Assembly: GCA_002633005.1 (NCBI GenBank)
Contig: NMRA01000022.1
Span: forward strand, 760,987 to 814,206
Origin: Phoronis australis
Lineage: Eukaryota > Phoronida > Phoronidae
Direction of reading: 5' to 3'
DNA: 53,220 bases
Part shown: positions 37,059-50,560 of the stretch, one piece after another
Layout of the letters: each line of letters begins with the position of its first letter
Numbering within the stretch: the first letter of the stretch is position 1
Made by a program: the position numbers and the translations under genes
Notes under the pieces: generated by a model
What the model was told of the DNA's origin: nothing
The model's database searches: none
What the model saw: the letters and a program-made list of their open reading frames with translations, nothing else

Positions 37059-37104
37059 AAGTCAACATTAATCAAAATACAAAGTCAACATTAATCAAAA
37101 TACT
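37059..37104. repeat. 23-bp tandem duplication
   Basis: AAGTCAACATTAATCAAAAT followed by AC occurs twice back to back. Confidence 0.85.
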
Positions 37105-37464
37105 ACCACATATGTCTTGCGCATGTTAACACCTTCCCCAGTCCCCATCCTGATGAACAGCTACATAAAGAGAAGTCCAAACACCAACCAATCTCTAATA
37201 ATAAACAAGCAGCCCCAAATCCCCTCCCTATAATCCCCTACCACTCCCCTAGCCAGTCTTTCATCAGCCCAGTCCACTGATAATCCCACCCTGTAACCTA
37301 TGTCACATCCTCAATTAGAATGCATAGGACTAGTCAATTAACAAACAGTGGAAAGGAAGTGGGCCATTGACAAAAGATACAGGTAAGGCATTGTGGCTAG
37401 ATTACATAATGCCAGGGTACTATCAGGTGTAATGAAAGGCAATTTTGAGCTAAATGACCCACAA

Positions 37465-37536
37465 GAAAGTGATATATCAGGTCTTTGAATCTAGATGGAA
37501 GAAAGTGATATATCAGGTCTTTGAATCTAGATGGAA
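37465..37536. repeat. 36-bp tandem duplication
   Basis: GAAAGTGATATATCAGGTCT... repeats once, perfectly, with a 36-base period. It lies in a chance open frame (37454-37822, plus) whose product matches no family I know. Confidence 0.9.
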
Positions 37537-40500
37537 AGATATCTTGGCAAGAAATCAAGTGAATGAATATTTTGATGAAAGTTTTATGACTTTATTGTCC
37601 AATTTACAAGTTCTCATCAAAGACAAGTCATTGCTAACAATTAGGATAGGCACTGTGGCATCCAACAGGCAAAAACCCCCCACCTTGGCGCTGTTGCTAA
37701 AATTTGGAACACATCTTTCTATTGATATCCCCATGTCTTCAGTGACCCACATACAAAATGATGGTAGCAGGGAGCCTGCTTTATACATCAACCAAGTTGG
37801 CTGTTTAAAAACCACATTTTAATGGGAGTTGATGGTGAAAGATCTTTACGCAAATTCAAAAAACACTTGGATAAATACGAACTGCAATATCGACAACACA
37901 ATTTAAATGACATCCAAGCGGAACAATTTCGCTCGCCTATGAAAGGAAATTGCAAGAACCGAGAAGAAAAATGAAATTTTCAATACATATAGGTATGCAG
38001 AAGAAAATGTGAAAACACATACACTGAACCTGGCTAAACCTAAATTTGATGCGATATTTACTGTGGAGAAAAATCCAGATGTTCACCAAGAGGATTGGGG
38101 TGGGTAAAGGCATGGTACTGGAAAATGGAACAAATGGCATTTGACAGGGAACAAACCGGTACATTCCTTTTTAATTGGAAACCAGTGAGAAGCAATGCCT
38201 GAATGCTTGTAGCAGAGTTACAGTTTGTTTACAAACATGAACAAGTGGTAGCACAAAGTCAACTTTGCCTTGAAGTTGAAACAAACTGGACTTAATTTGT
38301 TTTGGAAGGCAATTTACACACTGAAGTGCCTTCACGGCTGGCTTACTGAGCAATTAAATGCTCAAGTTAAAAAGTCATGGCAGTGGATTTCGGATTTCAA
38401 CTCATATTTGTACTGTTGATTGAAATAGAGTGAAAATTAGAAGCACATGTTGGTGAATGTCAGTGATGATCCTTCAGGAAGTCTTGGAGCTTATTAACGC
38501 CAAAGTCACTGGTGGCTGTCTCAAAAACCGATTTAAGACCAGCAAGACCTAGACTGCACAGGCCTAAAGCAAAACACGTAAGAACGCGGGGGCAACCACT
38601 CTTTTGCAGCTGCTTTGTCCAATTTTACAAAGAGTATAAATACCTCGACAATTTTAAACCAAAATATCAAGACTGCTTGTTTGGCTCACTTCAGTTTCTT
38701 AGGCACGAATAAAAACAGGTGACAAAAATTAAATTAAAACTGCTTTGCACGGCTGCTGATTACAGCTCATTAGAATGTAGGAGCAATGTCAGTTATTACT
38801 ATTTTGCCAGGCAGTAATAGAGGTCAGATCTTGAGTCAATTCCAAATTTAATGAGCACTAACAGCCGTTCCATGGCAGGCTGATGCCATACTCCGATTCA
38901 TTAAATGTTCGCATCTCAAAGTGAATCACTAAATTGTGAAATGTTTACTGTTACAGCAAAAATTATTCAACGTAGGACGATAATAAATTTTAAAATTTTA
39001 AAATTTGACTTTTCCCTAGTTTTCAAATGCTTTAACTATAGCACTGCTTGGTGACAGCTATACCGAACAAATGATAGTAGAAAGCGAAGAAAATTTTCTT
39101 ATTTTATCGTGTATCAAGCAGAAGAAGCTTAATAACGGTATCCACATATCAAAAACTGCGATTGTACACAACCATTTGTAATGGAACATTGACTAAGATA
39201 AAAACTTGCTTGAAACGTTAGAAAAAAATGTTTGAAATGATCGGATAATTCTAACAGAAAATGAAACTATCTTTTATCTGTTCCCGACATGCTTCAAATA
39301 ACAATATTGGAGATTACAAAAATCTGATTATAGATAGTATCAATCAATCAAATTTTATCTTTGTTTCTTCTTATTTCATACTACTGTTTACTATATACTG
39401 AACTGTTTTTATAAAACACTGCGTAACAAATCTTCATGCAAAATTTTTAAATATAACAAGCTACCTGGCTATCACTAGCATAGGGTATTAAACTCCTGTG
39501 AAACAAAAGTGCGCTAAATCAACCAATTATACATTTGAATTAAACGGCCACTGCGTGTTCCCTTGAGGTTCCCAACCTTTTATCTGCATAAAGGTTTATC
39601 AATTGGAAACTGCCGGGTTACAACGGTTCTTGGAAGATGTTCAAATCTTCCTCAGCTTGATATTACAGAAGCCTAGTCCATGGCTATCTTTTTGAAAGGG
39701 AGTACTCTTTTCATCTCTGTCTCTGGCACATTTTACAGGGCACTAGTCTATAAACAGCAGGACTCACAAGAATCTTTGAAAGGTTATCAAAAGACGGCAG
39801 AAATAGTTTGAGGATTTGAAACTAGAAGCCCAGGGGGCCTGACCCAAAAACCCTAACAGTCTCCATGAACTGCATAAAAACTATCCAGTCAACATAAAAA
39901 CCCGAAAAATTGAAACCTTTCATGCAAATTTTTTGAAAGAGGAAAAAAGTGTCCAATAGTACCAAAAATGTCTTAACAAATGTGGTGCCTGTAGTGGTAT
40001 TTCTAAGAAGGATCTGATTCACGAGTTTTTCCTTGAACATGTGTATCACAATTTTGGAACCAGCCAACACTCCGGGTCAATTGCTGCTATTTTACTTTTA
40101 AGTACACCCCATTAGTTCTTAATACAAAACACAGAAATTTAACATTGCAATCCTGCCAATACTTTTTTAACAACCTGAATATCAACAAAGTTTCACAACA
40201 AAAAATCACACAAAGGCCTGTGCGAACTGGTAAGCTTTTGATAAACAATGCTTCAATACATAGTAAGCTGATGTCATGTACCATAAAAGACTAGTTTCAC
40301 TCTGACATTGGATAAGCAATTAATGCCGCATTTCATCACATTTAGGTGCAAAAAAACAGGGCTTTTACTCTCATGAAATCGGTCTCGTAATTTTCATTAC
40401 CGTGATAGCATTCTATTTTAGTTACAGCAAGAATCAACTGAAGAAAATGCTTAAGGCCAGATTTATTGCAGTTGTCTAACCCTAAAATTGCAAATTTGGA

Positions 40501-40799
40501 AAACGGCTCATACACGCCTTGCCTGTCACTTGAATAGCTGGCTCATTCACCAACAATTTAAGATTGAATGAACATGATAATACTTATAAACGCCAAAACA
40601 CTTCGGATTTCATAATTCAACATCGACAGCTGAACAGCATCAAAATGTCCCTTTAAATTTACAAATGTTTGAAAAAATAATTTAATTAAATTAAACAGCA
40701 ACACAGTCATAAAAATCATTCAGAGTGCAATTTAGGAAAACGGCAAAACAATATAAAAGGAAAATTTCAAATTGTTACTGAAGTCGTTGAGGACATGAC

Positions 40800-41090
40800 A
40801 CAGAGAATGATAAATCTTCATACATGACGAATAAATTTCGAAGCATCATTTAGTAGCCTACGACTCGTTTGGACATCAACAATATTATTAAAACGCGTAT
40901 CGAAACCTCGCAATGTGTTTTCCGTCTCTGTCCGTGCCAGTTTCTCCCATACATCCAAGAGGAATGATCCATAAATGTACTCCACAATAAACAACTTGGC
41001 TGCCTGTGTCCACGCCGTTTGCCGCTGTTGGTCTTGGCTCGGGACGTTCAACCGTGAACTTCGACTTCACGGACCAATAAAGTTCACAAA
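40800..41090 (-). promoter_or_regulatory. Candidate FGFR promoter / first exon zone
   Basis: A locally GC- and CpG-rich block sits exactly at the change from CpG-poor (left) to CpG-rich (right) DNA. On the minus strand a CCAAT-type box in reverse (TTTATTGGTCCG, near 41074-41085) precedes it. Possible donors exist inside (for example CGTCAT|GTATGA near 40820). Frames here are open for about 77 residues but resemble nothing known, which fits a non-coding first exon. Which gene it serves is inferred from position. Confidence 0.35.
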
Positions 41091-43262
41091 TTTCAGTAAA
41101 TACTTTTCAAAGGTTTACAACTTTATCTTGATACAATACTCGAATGATCCATGACACAAACATCTAAATTAGATACCTTGTTTTTACACAAAGCGCTAAA
41201 ATACTAGACACCTACCTTAGAAACGTAACGTCCTAAGCTCAATGACTTGTTTTTACTGCTAGACCACGTGACTAAGCACAGGCAAGAGAAATTACGCGTT
41301 AGGACACGCCATGAATTTCTACACAGTCATGAACACAAAAATAACGTTTTAGTTTTATTCATTACCAAAGTTCAGTTTCATTGCTTTTATTTTTTAGTTT
41401 TTGGTGATAGATTTCGATTTTAGCTACTTGGCAGGAAAATCTATTGCCTGTGATTAATCGCGCGGCAACTTAGCCCTTCACCCTGACGATCGAACAGCAA
41501 ATAGCCTAACCAGCTTCTTTTTGTTAAAAAATTCAGATCACTGCATACTTTTTGCAGCTCGGTGATTTTATTTTTGCTTCTTTGTATAGTTTCAGAAATG
41601 CGAACACGTATTTTAATCGATTACTCAAAAATATTTTTGTCCAGTGTTAATAACAATCCCGATCAAACATGAAAAATAAAATAACACGAACTAAATAAAG
41701 AAGGTAAACGTTCAATGGAAAATTTAGAAACAGCATGGTTTCTCAGTTTCAAAAGTTTTCAAGCAGGACTATTTTGTCAAAATGTTAGAAAACGTGTTGC
41801 GCCGGATAACTGTGTTCACGCGGTGTTTAAAATGGAAAATAAATATTCACGGAAAAAGAATGCACTCGATTCGGAAACGGATGCTATCTTACATGACGTA
41901 ATATCATCAAACTACGATCGCACTGGTTGACCAGTTTTGATAATCAACAAAATATGAGTGATATCTTTGATGAAAAATTTAGTGTGAAATATGCACCCAA
42001 TATGGTTTGGTCGCGCGGGGCATTGGTTTTCGTGCTTAAGTGTATTTACTTTAGGAGAGAGTGAAAAGTTTGCTCTGGGCTAGCTCACGTCTTATGAAAG
42101 GAAAGCATTGTCATTTGGACATCTTGTCTGCAAACTGAGCCGTTAGCCTTTTGTCGGCTGATAATCGTGTGTGAAGGAACTTCGCGAATGGGGAATAATA
42201 CCAAATGATTTGAATGTTAAACGTGTTTGCTTTTACAGCGGAGATTGTCATTAGTCATAATATTTATTTTTTAGCCTCGGAAATTAATTCCCATTTCTTT
42301 AGTTATGACTTGTTTGAATGTCTGTGCTTTCCTGGAAATGGTGAATTTCAAGTATTTATCACTGCGGCCTAATGCAAGAGAAATTTTACCGAATCATTCT
42401 TTGCAAAGCGACTATAAAGTCGCATTCCATCGAAGAAATTAACTTTTGATCTAGACCACGTGTCGCTATAAAATTGATATCAATTTGTTCCTTACTTAGA
42501 TGGTAAGTGATTTCTGGTCTTAGCAGAGAAGTGATAGATCATTATTACACGATACCATACTCGCTAATAAAATGACACGCCGTGACAAACCATTGCTTAA
42601 AATCAGAATATTGACCAACAAGGCAAACATTGAGACCGATTTCATGACGGTAATGGTCTAATTCGGAAATTGTCATTGTGACTGAAGACAGGTTTACAGC
42701 CGATTTAAACATAAAATCAGATTAAATTTGTAATTAGAAATACACTGGTAGAAATATAGTTACAATATTAAACTACCTCTGTTTGAATGTCATTGCTTCT
42801 CAAAGTAACCAAATCATTACTATTTACTATGAAATTCAAACAAGTGAAATCATGAACGTCCTCGGTGAAACGCAAACGTCGACAAAAATTAACCATTTGT
42901 TCCACAAAATGAAGTGCGTTTACTTACGAGCACCAGTTACAACTAACATTGATTTTCTAATTGTAGTAAAAATCGTACTGAACTCTTCGAAACCATTGCG
43001 TCTAAATGATGATGAATAAAAACGTCACTGCGCCTGCCCAACAATTAAATAAATGTAGCTAGTGTTTGATTTTAAGTCTTGATTTATTGCATCCAAACAT
43101 GAATTTTTGTGAGGATTTGTCAATATTAGTCTACGGACACAAAAATAGCAGGTCAAAACCATATCACCAGCGCCCGTGAACATCTGAAAGTCGACTGGCT
43201 GGTGACATGGTTTCCCTTGGGGTACGCGACTATTTTTTCCGAGTAGTGGAGTTGCAATTAGG

Positions 43263-43494
43263 CAGAGGCGGATCTACAGGGGGGGTTCAGGGGGTTTAAC
43301 TCCCCCGGGACAGGATCAAAAATAAAAACTGGAAAAAAAATCACCAGAAAAACGAAATTAGCTACTAAAAATCCCAAAAAATCTTACACGGGAGGAGGGA
43401 AACCCTCTCGTAACCTTCCTGCTCCTCGGCGCTACGCGCCTCGGATTCTCTCGAATCCTAAACCCCCCTTACTGAAATCGTATATCTGCCACTG
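43263..43494. mobile_element. Miniature inverted-repeat element, hAT-like ends, 232 bp
   Basis: The left end is CAGAGGCGGATCTACAGGGG and the right end, read inward, is CAGTGGCAGATATACG...GGGGGGTTTAGG, so the ends are imperfect inverted repeats. CAGNGGCGGATC followed by a G-run is typical of hAT-superfamily non-autonomous elements. The element is flanked on both sides by TTAGG (43258-43262 and 43495-43499); hAT duplications are usually 8 bp, so the assignment is tentative. Near its right end are two perfect small hairpins, GGCGC-TAC-GCGCC (43428-43440 area) and GGATTC-TCTC-GAATCC. No transposase. Confidence 0.6.
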
Positions 43495-43903
43495 TTAGGA
43501 TACCCATCCTGTTAATGAGAGGACAGAAAAATGAATTCTATTGAGAGAACTCTCATAAAAATCTCCCTTTCGTAAAGCTTTGCTCCCGGGACAGAAACAT
43601 TTCGAGAAATTCCGTCGTAAAAGGCATTCGTTCGCAGCCGTGAGTAATGTACCCTGAAAGGGACGTCGCCTGGGCACCTCTTGTATACAGGAGTTAGTCG
43701 CACATAGTAGCCATTTGCTAGAGCTAAACCTTGGTCGCCCGTCTCATCAATGCTTCTCGAACAACTGCGAAAGCTCTGCAAATCTACAGTGCATTTAGGC
43801 CTAGACCATTAAGTCACAACAAAACTTGAGCAAAAAACGGGAAAGCCAGTGACGTAACAAGGGCTAGATGTATCAAATGTGGACAGCGGAAAGGGGTTGC
43901 GCG

Positions 43904-44049
43904 AATTTGGTGGCGACCGAAAACATGGGTGGGGGTCATGTATGGCGCAAAATCGATGGCAACTTGGACCAGGGAGGAAAATTTGGTGGCGTTTGAAATT
44001 AGTGGCGTTTGGGGGAGGTGAGGTGGAGCAAAATCTGTGGCGACCGAGG
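43904..44049. repeat. Irregular TGGCG-containing repeat
   Basis: Motifs AATTTGGTGGCGACCGA, AAATCGATGGCAACTTGG, AAATTTGGTGGCGTTTG, AAATTAGTGGCGTTTGG and AAATCTGTGGCGACCGAG recur with uneven spacing. It is a degenerate minisatellite or repeat fragment. Confidence 0.6.
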
Positions 44050-44566
44050 GGCGAACATTTTTACGACCTGGGATGGCAATGTGGCAACTGAATGCACGTG
44101 TCATTACACCCAACTACGCTACCAGTGAAAGGACAGTGATTCAGCGCAAGTCCTTACGTAAAATATTGATTATGATGTTAAACACGCTCGAGTCCGTTTG
44201 CGTATCAAGACGTTTGACACATCACCAAGGTTCAAGATTATGTTTATTACGTAATCACGGACAGTCTTAATTTACTCAACACTTGCAAAACAGTGGCGTT
44301 TTTATCTATGCCTGATTTAATTTAATAATCATTTTCAAAGATATGATCAATTTTATTAAACGTTAGTTTCGCCCCATGCTACTTGCCGTCACACGCCGAC
44401 AACTGTGCCTTCCGGACAACTCTGCTCACAATTTGATGTGATCAAGCTCACTGACTTCAGTTTTGACAAAAAGTCCAATATCTACTCACACCAACTTAGC
44501 GTTACTTTTACGACAGCGTTTAGCATAGACAGTTCTTCGCCATTTTGCCATTAGCTTCCCCAAATG

Positions 44567-44649
44567 CATTGGCGGATCTAGAATACCATAAGGGGGGGGG
44601 GGGCAACACGTTGTCTCGNGCTCCTGCCGCACCCCTAAATTCGCCTATG
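44567..44649. mobile_element. Short hAT-like miniature element with poly-G core
   Basis: CATTGGCGGATCTAG at the left and CTAAATTCGCCTATG at the right form a 15-bp inverted repeat with three mismatches. Between them is a run of 12 G and one undetermined base (44619). The left end resembles that of 43263-43494. CCCAA occurs just outside both ends and may be what remains of a target duplication. Confidence 0.45.
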
Positions 44650-47519
44650 CCCAATTATACGAGTTTCTTCACTCGAAAAATATTAATCATACTAACCAAC
44701 ATGTCATTTCTGACAATGCCATATCAAGGAATGAATAGATATACAAAATCTAAACTACACGTAACATTTTGGTCTCTACTAAATTCGTGTTTTAGAACTT
44801 GTTAGGATATTATTAGTGTCCAGGTACACTGTAAGAATTTTGTTGAAAACAGTTGAAACCGGCTAAAGAATTATTACTATATACATTAATGATATTATGC
44901 ACAGTCACACATCTAAAACCAAAGTTCCGTCGAAAAACTCCCTTTTAAGTTAGATCACTCATTGTTATGAATTTGGACTCGACTTGTTCCGTACTCAGTT
45001 GAGAAATTATTTTTTTATCTTGTAAAGAACTGATAATTTGTTATTGCTGACGACCATTCTCGGCCAACAAAACGACAATTCGATGTGTATAGCCTGCCTA
45101 GCAAGTGCTCTCAAGCAATAACTCACAATCAGTTCTTTCCAAGCACCCAAATCGCATCTGTTTCAACTAATGTACAATTTGAGACCAATTTCATAACGGT
45201 AAGTGGCCTAAATCAAACACTATTTTTGTGACGCAAGTAGAGTTTATCAGCCTGCAACGACCATGATAAAAAACGTGCAGGTGACAAAACTAATTTGGTT
45301 TCACTTGTTTGAAATTTTGTTTACTTTGTTACCATCACCGATATTTAATATCGATCAGAAAAGGAACGAACAATAGTGGAACAATTTGCCATCCTGAGGT
45401 TTTCTCTCTTGTTTTCATTCTACATCCGCCGAGTTCAAAACTCGCCCCGTTAGATATTTGCGCGTAGCAACAGCTTGAACGGGCGAAATCTGAGTATTTA
45501 TCACTTGGCAAAATTGACTGCAATATATTACGCATGTGCCTGTTATCGACGTTAAGTATAGCCGCCAAAACTGGAAGAGATACGCGTCGATATATTTATG
45601 GCGCGAAATGATATGACCAATAACGACGTGAACGAGTGAAAACAGGCGCGGGAACCCTGGGGTGCTAACTTACGTTCCTCCCTTAACCAACATCTACGCT
45701 GACCTCGGTCGTTCATTTGAACACTGCATAAGAAGATTAATTAAAACGAGACACTAAACCGCGAATTGAAGGCAAAATGGGTATAAAACTTTTGGCTGAG
45801 AATCAATAGGCCTTTTCTAGTCCGCGGCCAAGCTCAGCTGATTTACCCCACCAGCGGTCATCGCCAACAACCTACCTTAGATGGAGAATCTAAGTTCTTA
45901 ATCTATAATGTTATACTATCGTAATAATGACTTTTAAAAGAAATTTCGACCTTGTTATATTTGTGACGTAGCATGCAGCCCAAAACTGGACCTTGTATGT
46001 TCAAAAACCATCCGGCAACGGTTGACGGCACGCTCCCGGCCTCTGGGTTCTGGGGCAGAATTAGGCTAACGAATCCGGGAAAAAGTCAAACGACTTGACT
46101 AATTTCGATTTGTAACGAAGAAAATGATACGATATGAAATTCATAATATGAAGTTATAGAAAGCCCAACTGTACGAAGTTGCCTGTACTATATGGGATAA
46201 GCTTGTTTCAGACGCGTCGTGCGTAAGGAAATATCATCATGAAAAACTGCCACTATAAAACGGGCATTAATTACTAAACGGATTCGCCACATGCTTACCT
46301 TCGGTAAATTTTCGTGGAATCATTAATTTCAATTTCAGACGCATAAGGATACGAGACTACGATGCTGTTTTACTACGCGGTTAGCGTGAAGTTGAGTGTG
46401 TGTGTGTGTGTAAATCACTGGAGTTAAGGAATGCTTGACGACCGGACATAACAGAGCATTCAAGATTGTACTAGGAAAGAAATTTTATCAATTAATGTGC
46501 GTTTAATACTGTAGTTTCTTCCTTTTAAACGTCTTAATAATAAACTGACGTGACATCGAACAACTCGTACACCAACAAGGATGTCTCACACCCGATAATT
46601 GTCATGCTTGGTCCGAACGATCAGAATTTGCGAGAGAGTCCATCTAGCTATGATCACAAGCACGCCGGTACGAGCTAACAGTTCTTGGAAATTCCTCACT
46701 ATCAAATAACAATGAATAAGTGTAGCAATATGAAAAAACATGCCGCAAAATACTTCAAAATACTATAGCACTTTGATAGTATGCCGCGATCCCCATTCCC
46801 TGAATACCATGGTCTTACTCATTGAGTCGGGTTCGCCAAGGAACAAATTATAGTTTTAATCTGTTGAAAATATGAAATAAAACTTGCTCATCAAAATCAA
46901 GTTGTTCACTGTTTGAGACATGTGCACGGAAAACGACTCGTGTCAACACTAACCTGTGGAGAAAGCAAAAATGATTTTATGTCTTGCTTGTGAACAGCTC
47001 GGTTATGACGAGACCCAGCAACCTTCAAGTTTTTTAGAAACCCGTGAACACAACAAAAATTACATTTTTCAAAAATATAACAGAAACGTGTGATCGAATC
47101 TTTGCTCGGATATTTCTGCTCATAGGTTCAGATTGTTTCGTCTTCGACGAGGCAGAAAACATTCATTTTGTGGGTTGAAAACAAAAAAGAATTATCTGAT
47201 GAAACGTAAATCATCGCGGAAGGTTGACAATATTATATTAAAAGATAAAGTCTGGGTTTCATTCATAGATTAACGCATTGACGCAAAAGACAAAAATATG
47301 ACTTCAACGTGTACCATTTGTGATTCTACCAAAGTCCCGTGTTTTGTACTTCTCAATCAAGTCCATAAACTTAAGACGTAAGAAGATTAACGAGTTAGCA
47401 TGGGGTGATCGTGAGGGCGCACATCCTTAATTATCAAACCGCCATGTCATAACTATCCTCGTTATTTGTGAGTGGGTTAACTGACTGCAACCAATTAGCG
47501 CTACGTTACTGCAACTCTA

Positions 47520-48030
47520 ACCGGCAGAGGGCGACAAATGACATGTACTACGACAGGCATAGGAGCAGCGACGTAAAAGTAGCGACGTACGTCGACGGAT
47601 GAAAGTAACAATCAACAGAACGGCAAATTCTGATGGCAGGCCATCCTTCTAGTCATCCGCTGCTGCATTTCCAAAACCCCTTGATGTTTGTTCATGAAAT
47701 TTCGTAGACACGTGGCAATTTCATTATTTTTTTTCATGTCGCAAGCTTCTATATCCCCCAATTTCTTGACGGATTCTCATGAAATATTTAACAAACATAG
47801 GTTACCCGTGACCGGCAGAGTGCACCCCCAATGGCCATATGGTTTTCGTTTCATTTAAATTGCATGTTTTGTCGTCCGTTTATGTGCTAACTGCCAACCC
47901 GTTCCAAACTGATGTCGATTTTAGGAAGTTTCGAAGTGCCCCCTAAGGGTAAAAGTGGCGTTTTTTTATTTTTTTCTTAGCCTGTGCCTCAATATCCTCT
48001 GACACAGCGCCACCTATACTGTGTAGCACT
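47520..48030 (-). repeat. Second copy of the modular repeat, opposite strand
   Basis: Read on the minus strand, AAATTTCATGAACAAACATC followed by AAGGGGTTTTGGAAATGCAG and CAGCGGATG matches the 331-376 part of the left repeat. Boxes CGGCAGAGGGCGAC (47521), CGGCAGAGTGCACC (47813) and GTGCCCCCTAAGGG (47937) mark its modules. The terminal hairpin of the left copy was not seen. Boundaries are approximate. Confidence 0.5.
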
Positions 48031-48348
48031 GTGATAGAGTGTAGTGCCTCAATATCTAGAGTTCCTTCACGGAACTTAGTTGACGTCGATTTTGGGATAA
48101 GTCTATGCTGTCGCATCTCCAAGTGGCAATTCAGGTTTTCTTTGCGTATGACTCTCTCTATATATAATCTATCAAGTTCACTGATAAGTATTTATGAAAA
48201 TAGGCAAGCACGTTTCTATCTAGCCTCTAGGGAAGCAACCGTCGCCACTCAGTCTGGTTTCAGCGGCATTTGTCTTATGCTGCACCCCAGTTGACATTTT
48301 ATATACGCAATACAAGATACTGATAAACACCTTTTACTGAAAGCATAC

Positions 48349-48413
48349 CCAGGAGTGGATCCAGGATGTTTTAAAGGGGGGGGGGGGGGGNTTCCCCTTG
48401 ACTCCTCTATGAT
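48349..48413. mobile_element. Fragment of poly-G hAT-like miniature element
   Basis: CAGGAGTGGATCCAGG at the left, a run of about 15 G ending in an undetermined base (48391), and GACTCCTCTATG at the right, which read inward (CATAGAGGAGTC) resembles the left end. It is probably a third relative of the elements at 43.3 and 44.6 kb. Confidence 0.35.
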
Positions 48414-50560
48414 ACCGTTTGTGCTGCTGCATGGGACCATTGCAATGTTTTGCACAGTTGAACTACTTTTAGTTTACCATTGAATGCGTCATCAACAACA
48501 AGAGCCATCGCAACCACCGGCAATTTGAGAATGTATTCTAAGTGAATACATGGGGCAAAGTTTGTAAATGATTCACAATTGCTGACTTATTTTGGTCAAA
48601 AGTAACTGCCAAAATGATCATTTTTCGATTTTCTAAAGGCTGATTGAAATATTACAGATGATGAAAAATGCTTCTAATAGTTGTCTTGTCTCAGTTATAC
48701 AAGACAGGCTATGTTGTTAGTTAAACATAACTTTCGTAAAGCTCATTTTTTGACAAAATGTGACCAAATTCACTTCCATATGTTGGCCATATTTTGTGCT
48801 AAACAGGTGAAGAATTGCCGCCTATGTTCCGAGGACACAAACATCTAACACAATCTGTGGTGTAAAAACTATTAAACAACAAAGAAGGTTACATTAGTCC
48901 AAGATGTGGGCCTGCAGTAATCTGAACAAGAAGAGCACTGAAACCCCAGTCTCAACGAATTTTTTAATGCAGCCCCTGAACCTGTCACCTCTGTATGAAC
49001 TTGGTAAAACAAGTACATGCTTTTGACGAAACTATAAATTAAAAAAAGTTACCTTTGCACAACTAATAAATATAAATTATTTGAAAGTTGACAAAAGGAT
49101 CGTTATTTCATTAGTAAATACAGCATATCTATTGCTAAAAAACGAGTGCACCTTGACAACGAACAGTGGAAAATAATCAAGAGCGTCGGTTGAGGGAAAC
49201 GAAGATTGTTTTAAGAATGGTATATGATATTGTACCTCAAGAAACAGTGTGATTGCACTGCAGATATCAATGACAAAGGTAAAAAATTCTCATAGCAAAA
49301 GTTTTGTTCTGAGACATTATTTCTCACTGCTGTGCCTCACAACAACAACACAGAACATTAATGTCAAAAACATCCCATTGAGTATTGCAGATTACACGTT
49401 TTCAGCCAACTGAAACGTTTTCTGCATGTTCAGCCCAGCAACTGAAAGACTTGACTTTCTAAGAATTCTATTAAACCTAACATTGTGGTTGCTTGTCGCC
49501 AACCCAATGGTAGCAAACACTATGTACACTAAATTACACTTAACAGGTAACAAGACTTAAATTGGCAATAAGCCTGAGCTGCATTGAAGAAACTAAAGTT
49601 TAGATCACTTACCACTTTAAGAAAGTGGAGATAACCATTTTTGAAGTTACCTTTAGTAAAAATGTAGAGACATTTTCCAGTGTTAATTACTGCTACCCTG
49701 GTGAGTATGTACAATCCATGGAACTATTGAAAGTATTGCATATGGTCCAACAAGGAGGGGCATCTCACATCTGCATTTGCTTCCATCGAGGAAACACAAA
49801 TGACCTCTACTAACTGTGTGGGAATAGAATGTAAGGATTCAACAGAAGTGAATGCATAAAACAAGATGTGGGCCCATTTACGACGATTTTTAAATACACA
49901 CCAGCAAAACAGCAAGATACACGAAAATTGTATTTCCAAGATAACCAGCAATCTATATTTTTACTTAAAGTAACATCAAAATGGTTGCTTTCCCCTTTAA
50001 AATTGGTGTCAACTCGCTCTTTATTCAGATGAGAAGTAATTTTTAGTCTTGCAATGAACTGTAAGTTTGTTATAACTTCTAAAAGACCATACTCAGTGCA
50101 TAAAATGTCACGCCGTGACAAATCAACTGGACACCGTGACAAATCCTATTGTAGAACCTGCTTTCAAGCAATAATCAACTGTCACTTCTTTCTAAGTCCA
50201 GAAATCATACTTATTTCGACTAACAAACCATTGGGAACCAAAAATAGCTTTTGCGACACAAGGTGGGTTTATGGCTGTTATTTCTGTACATCACAAGTGT
50301 GCACCAAACCAATCGCAGCAAGAGCTAATGACTCGCACTTAACCTAACTCATAACCTGCAGTCTGTTCTTTGAAAAGTGACTTAAGTCAGAAATTTAGTC
50401 ATATGGTCCACACAACTATTTCTCAAAAATAACTAAACCTCACTTGAGCAAAGACTGCTAAGTCTCTGGAAATACAGGCATAACGTCTAGTTACTGAAAA
50501 AAATTCTATAAACAATTTGTAGACTAGACTGTGATGCACTCATAATTAGTTTAGTAGATC

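Larger units (their letters stand above)
22918..40799 (-). other. Probable 5' UTR intron of FGFR
   Basis: The exon with the FGFR start codon has a strong acceptor, so a non-coding first exon lies further right. CpG depletion continues up to about 40.8 kb, which suggests the transcript starts there. Inside are a 21-bp tandem array (25535-25785), CpG-rich patches (26358-26560, 28668-28880, 32020-32480), small duplications near 37.1 and 37.5 kb, and otherwise AT-rich sequence without recognised genes. The right end is approximate. Confidence 0.45.

Noticed and set aside
37454-37822. Plus-strand open frame of 122 codons
   Set aside because: Its start spans a 36-bp duplication; the rest resembles nothing known and has no supporting splice or promoter signal.
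40818-41070. Minus-strand open frames of 77 and 60 codons as a protein
   Set aside because: No family resemblance; openness is explained by local GC richness. Kept only as a possible non-coding first exon zone.
43430-43456. tRNA-like TTCGAATCC arm
   Set aside because: The GAATCC is part of a small hairpin in the miniature element; no acceptor or anticodon arms fit. No tRNA was found elsewhere in the window.
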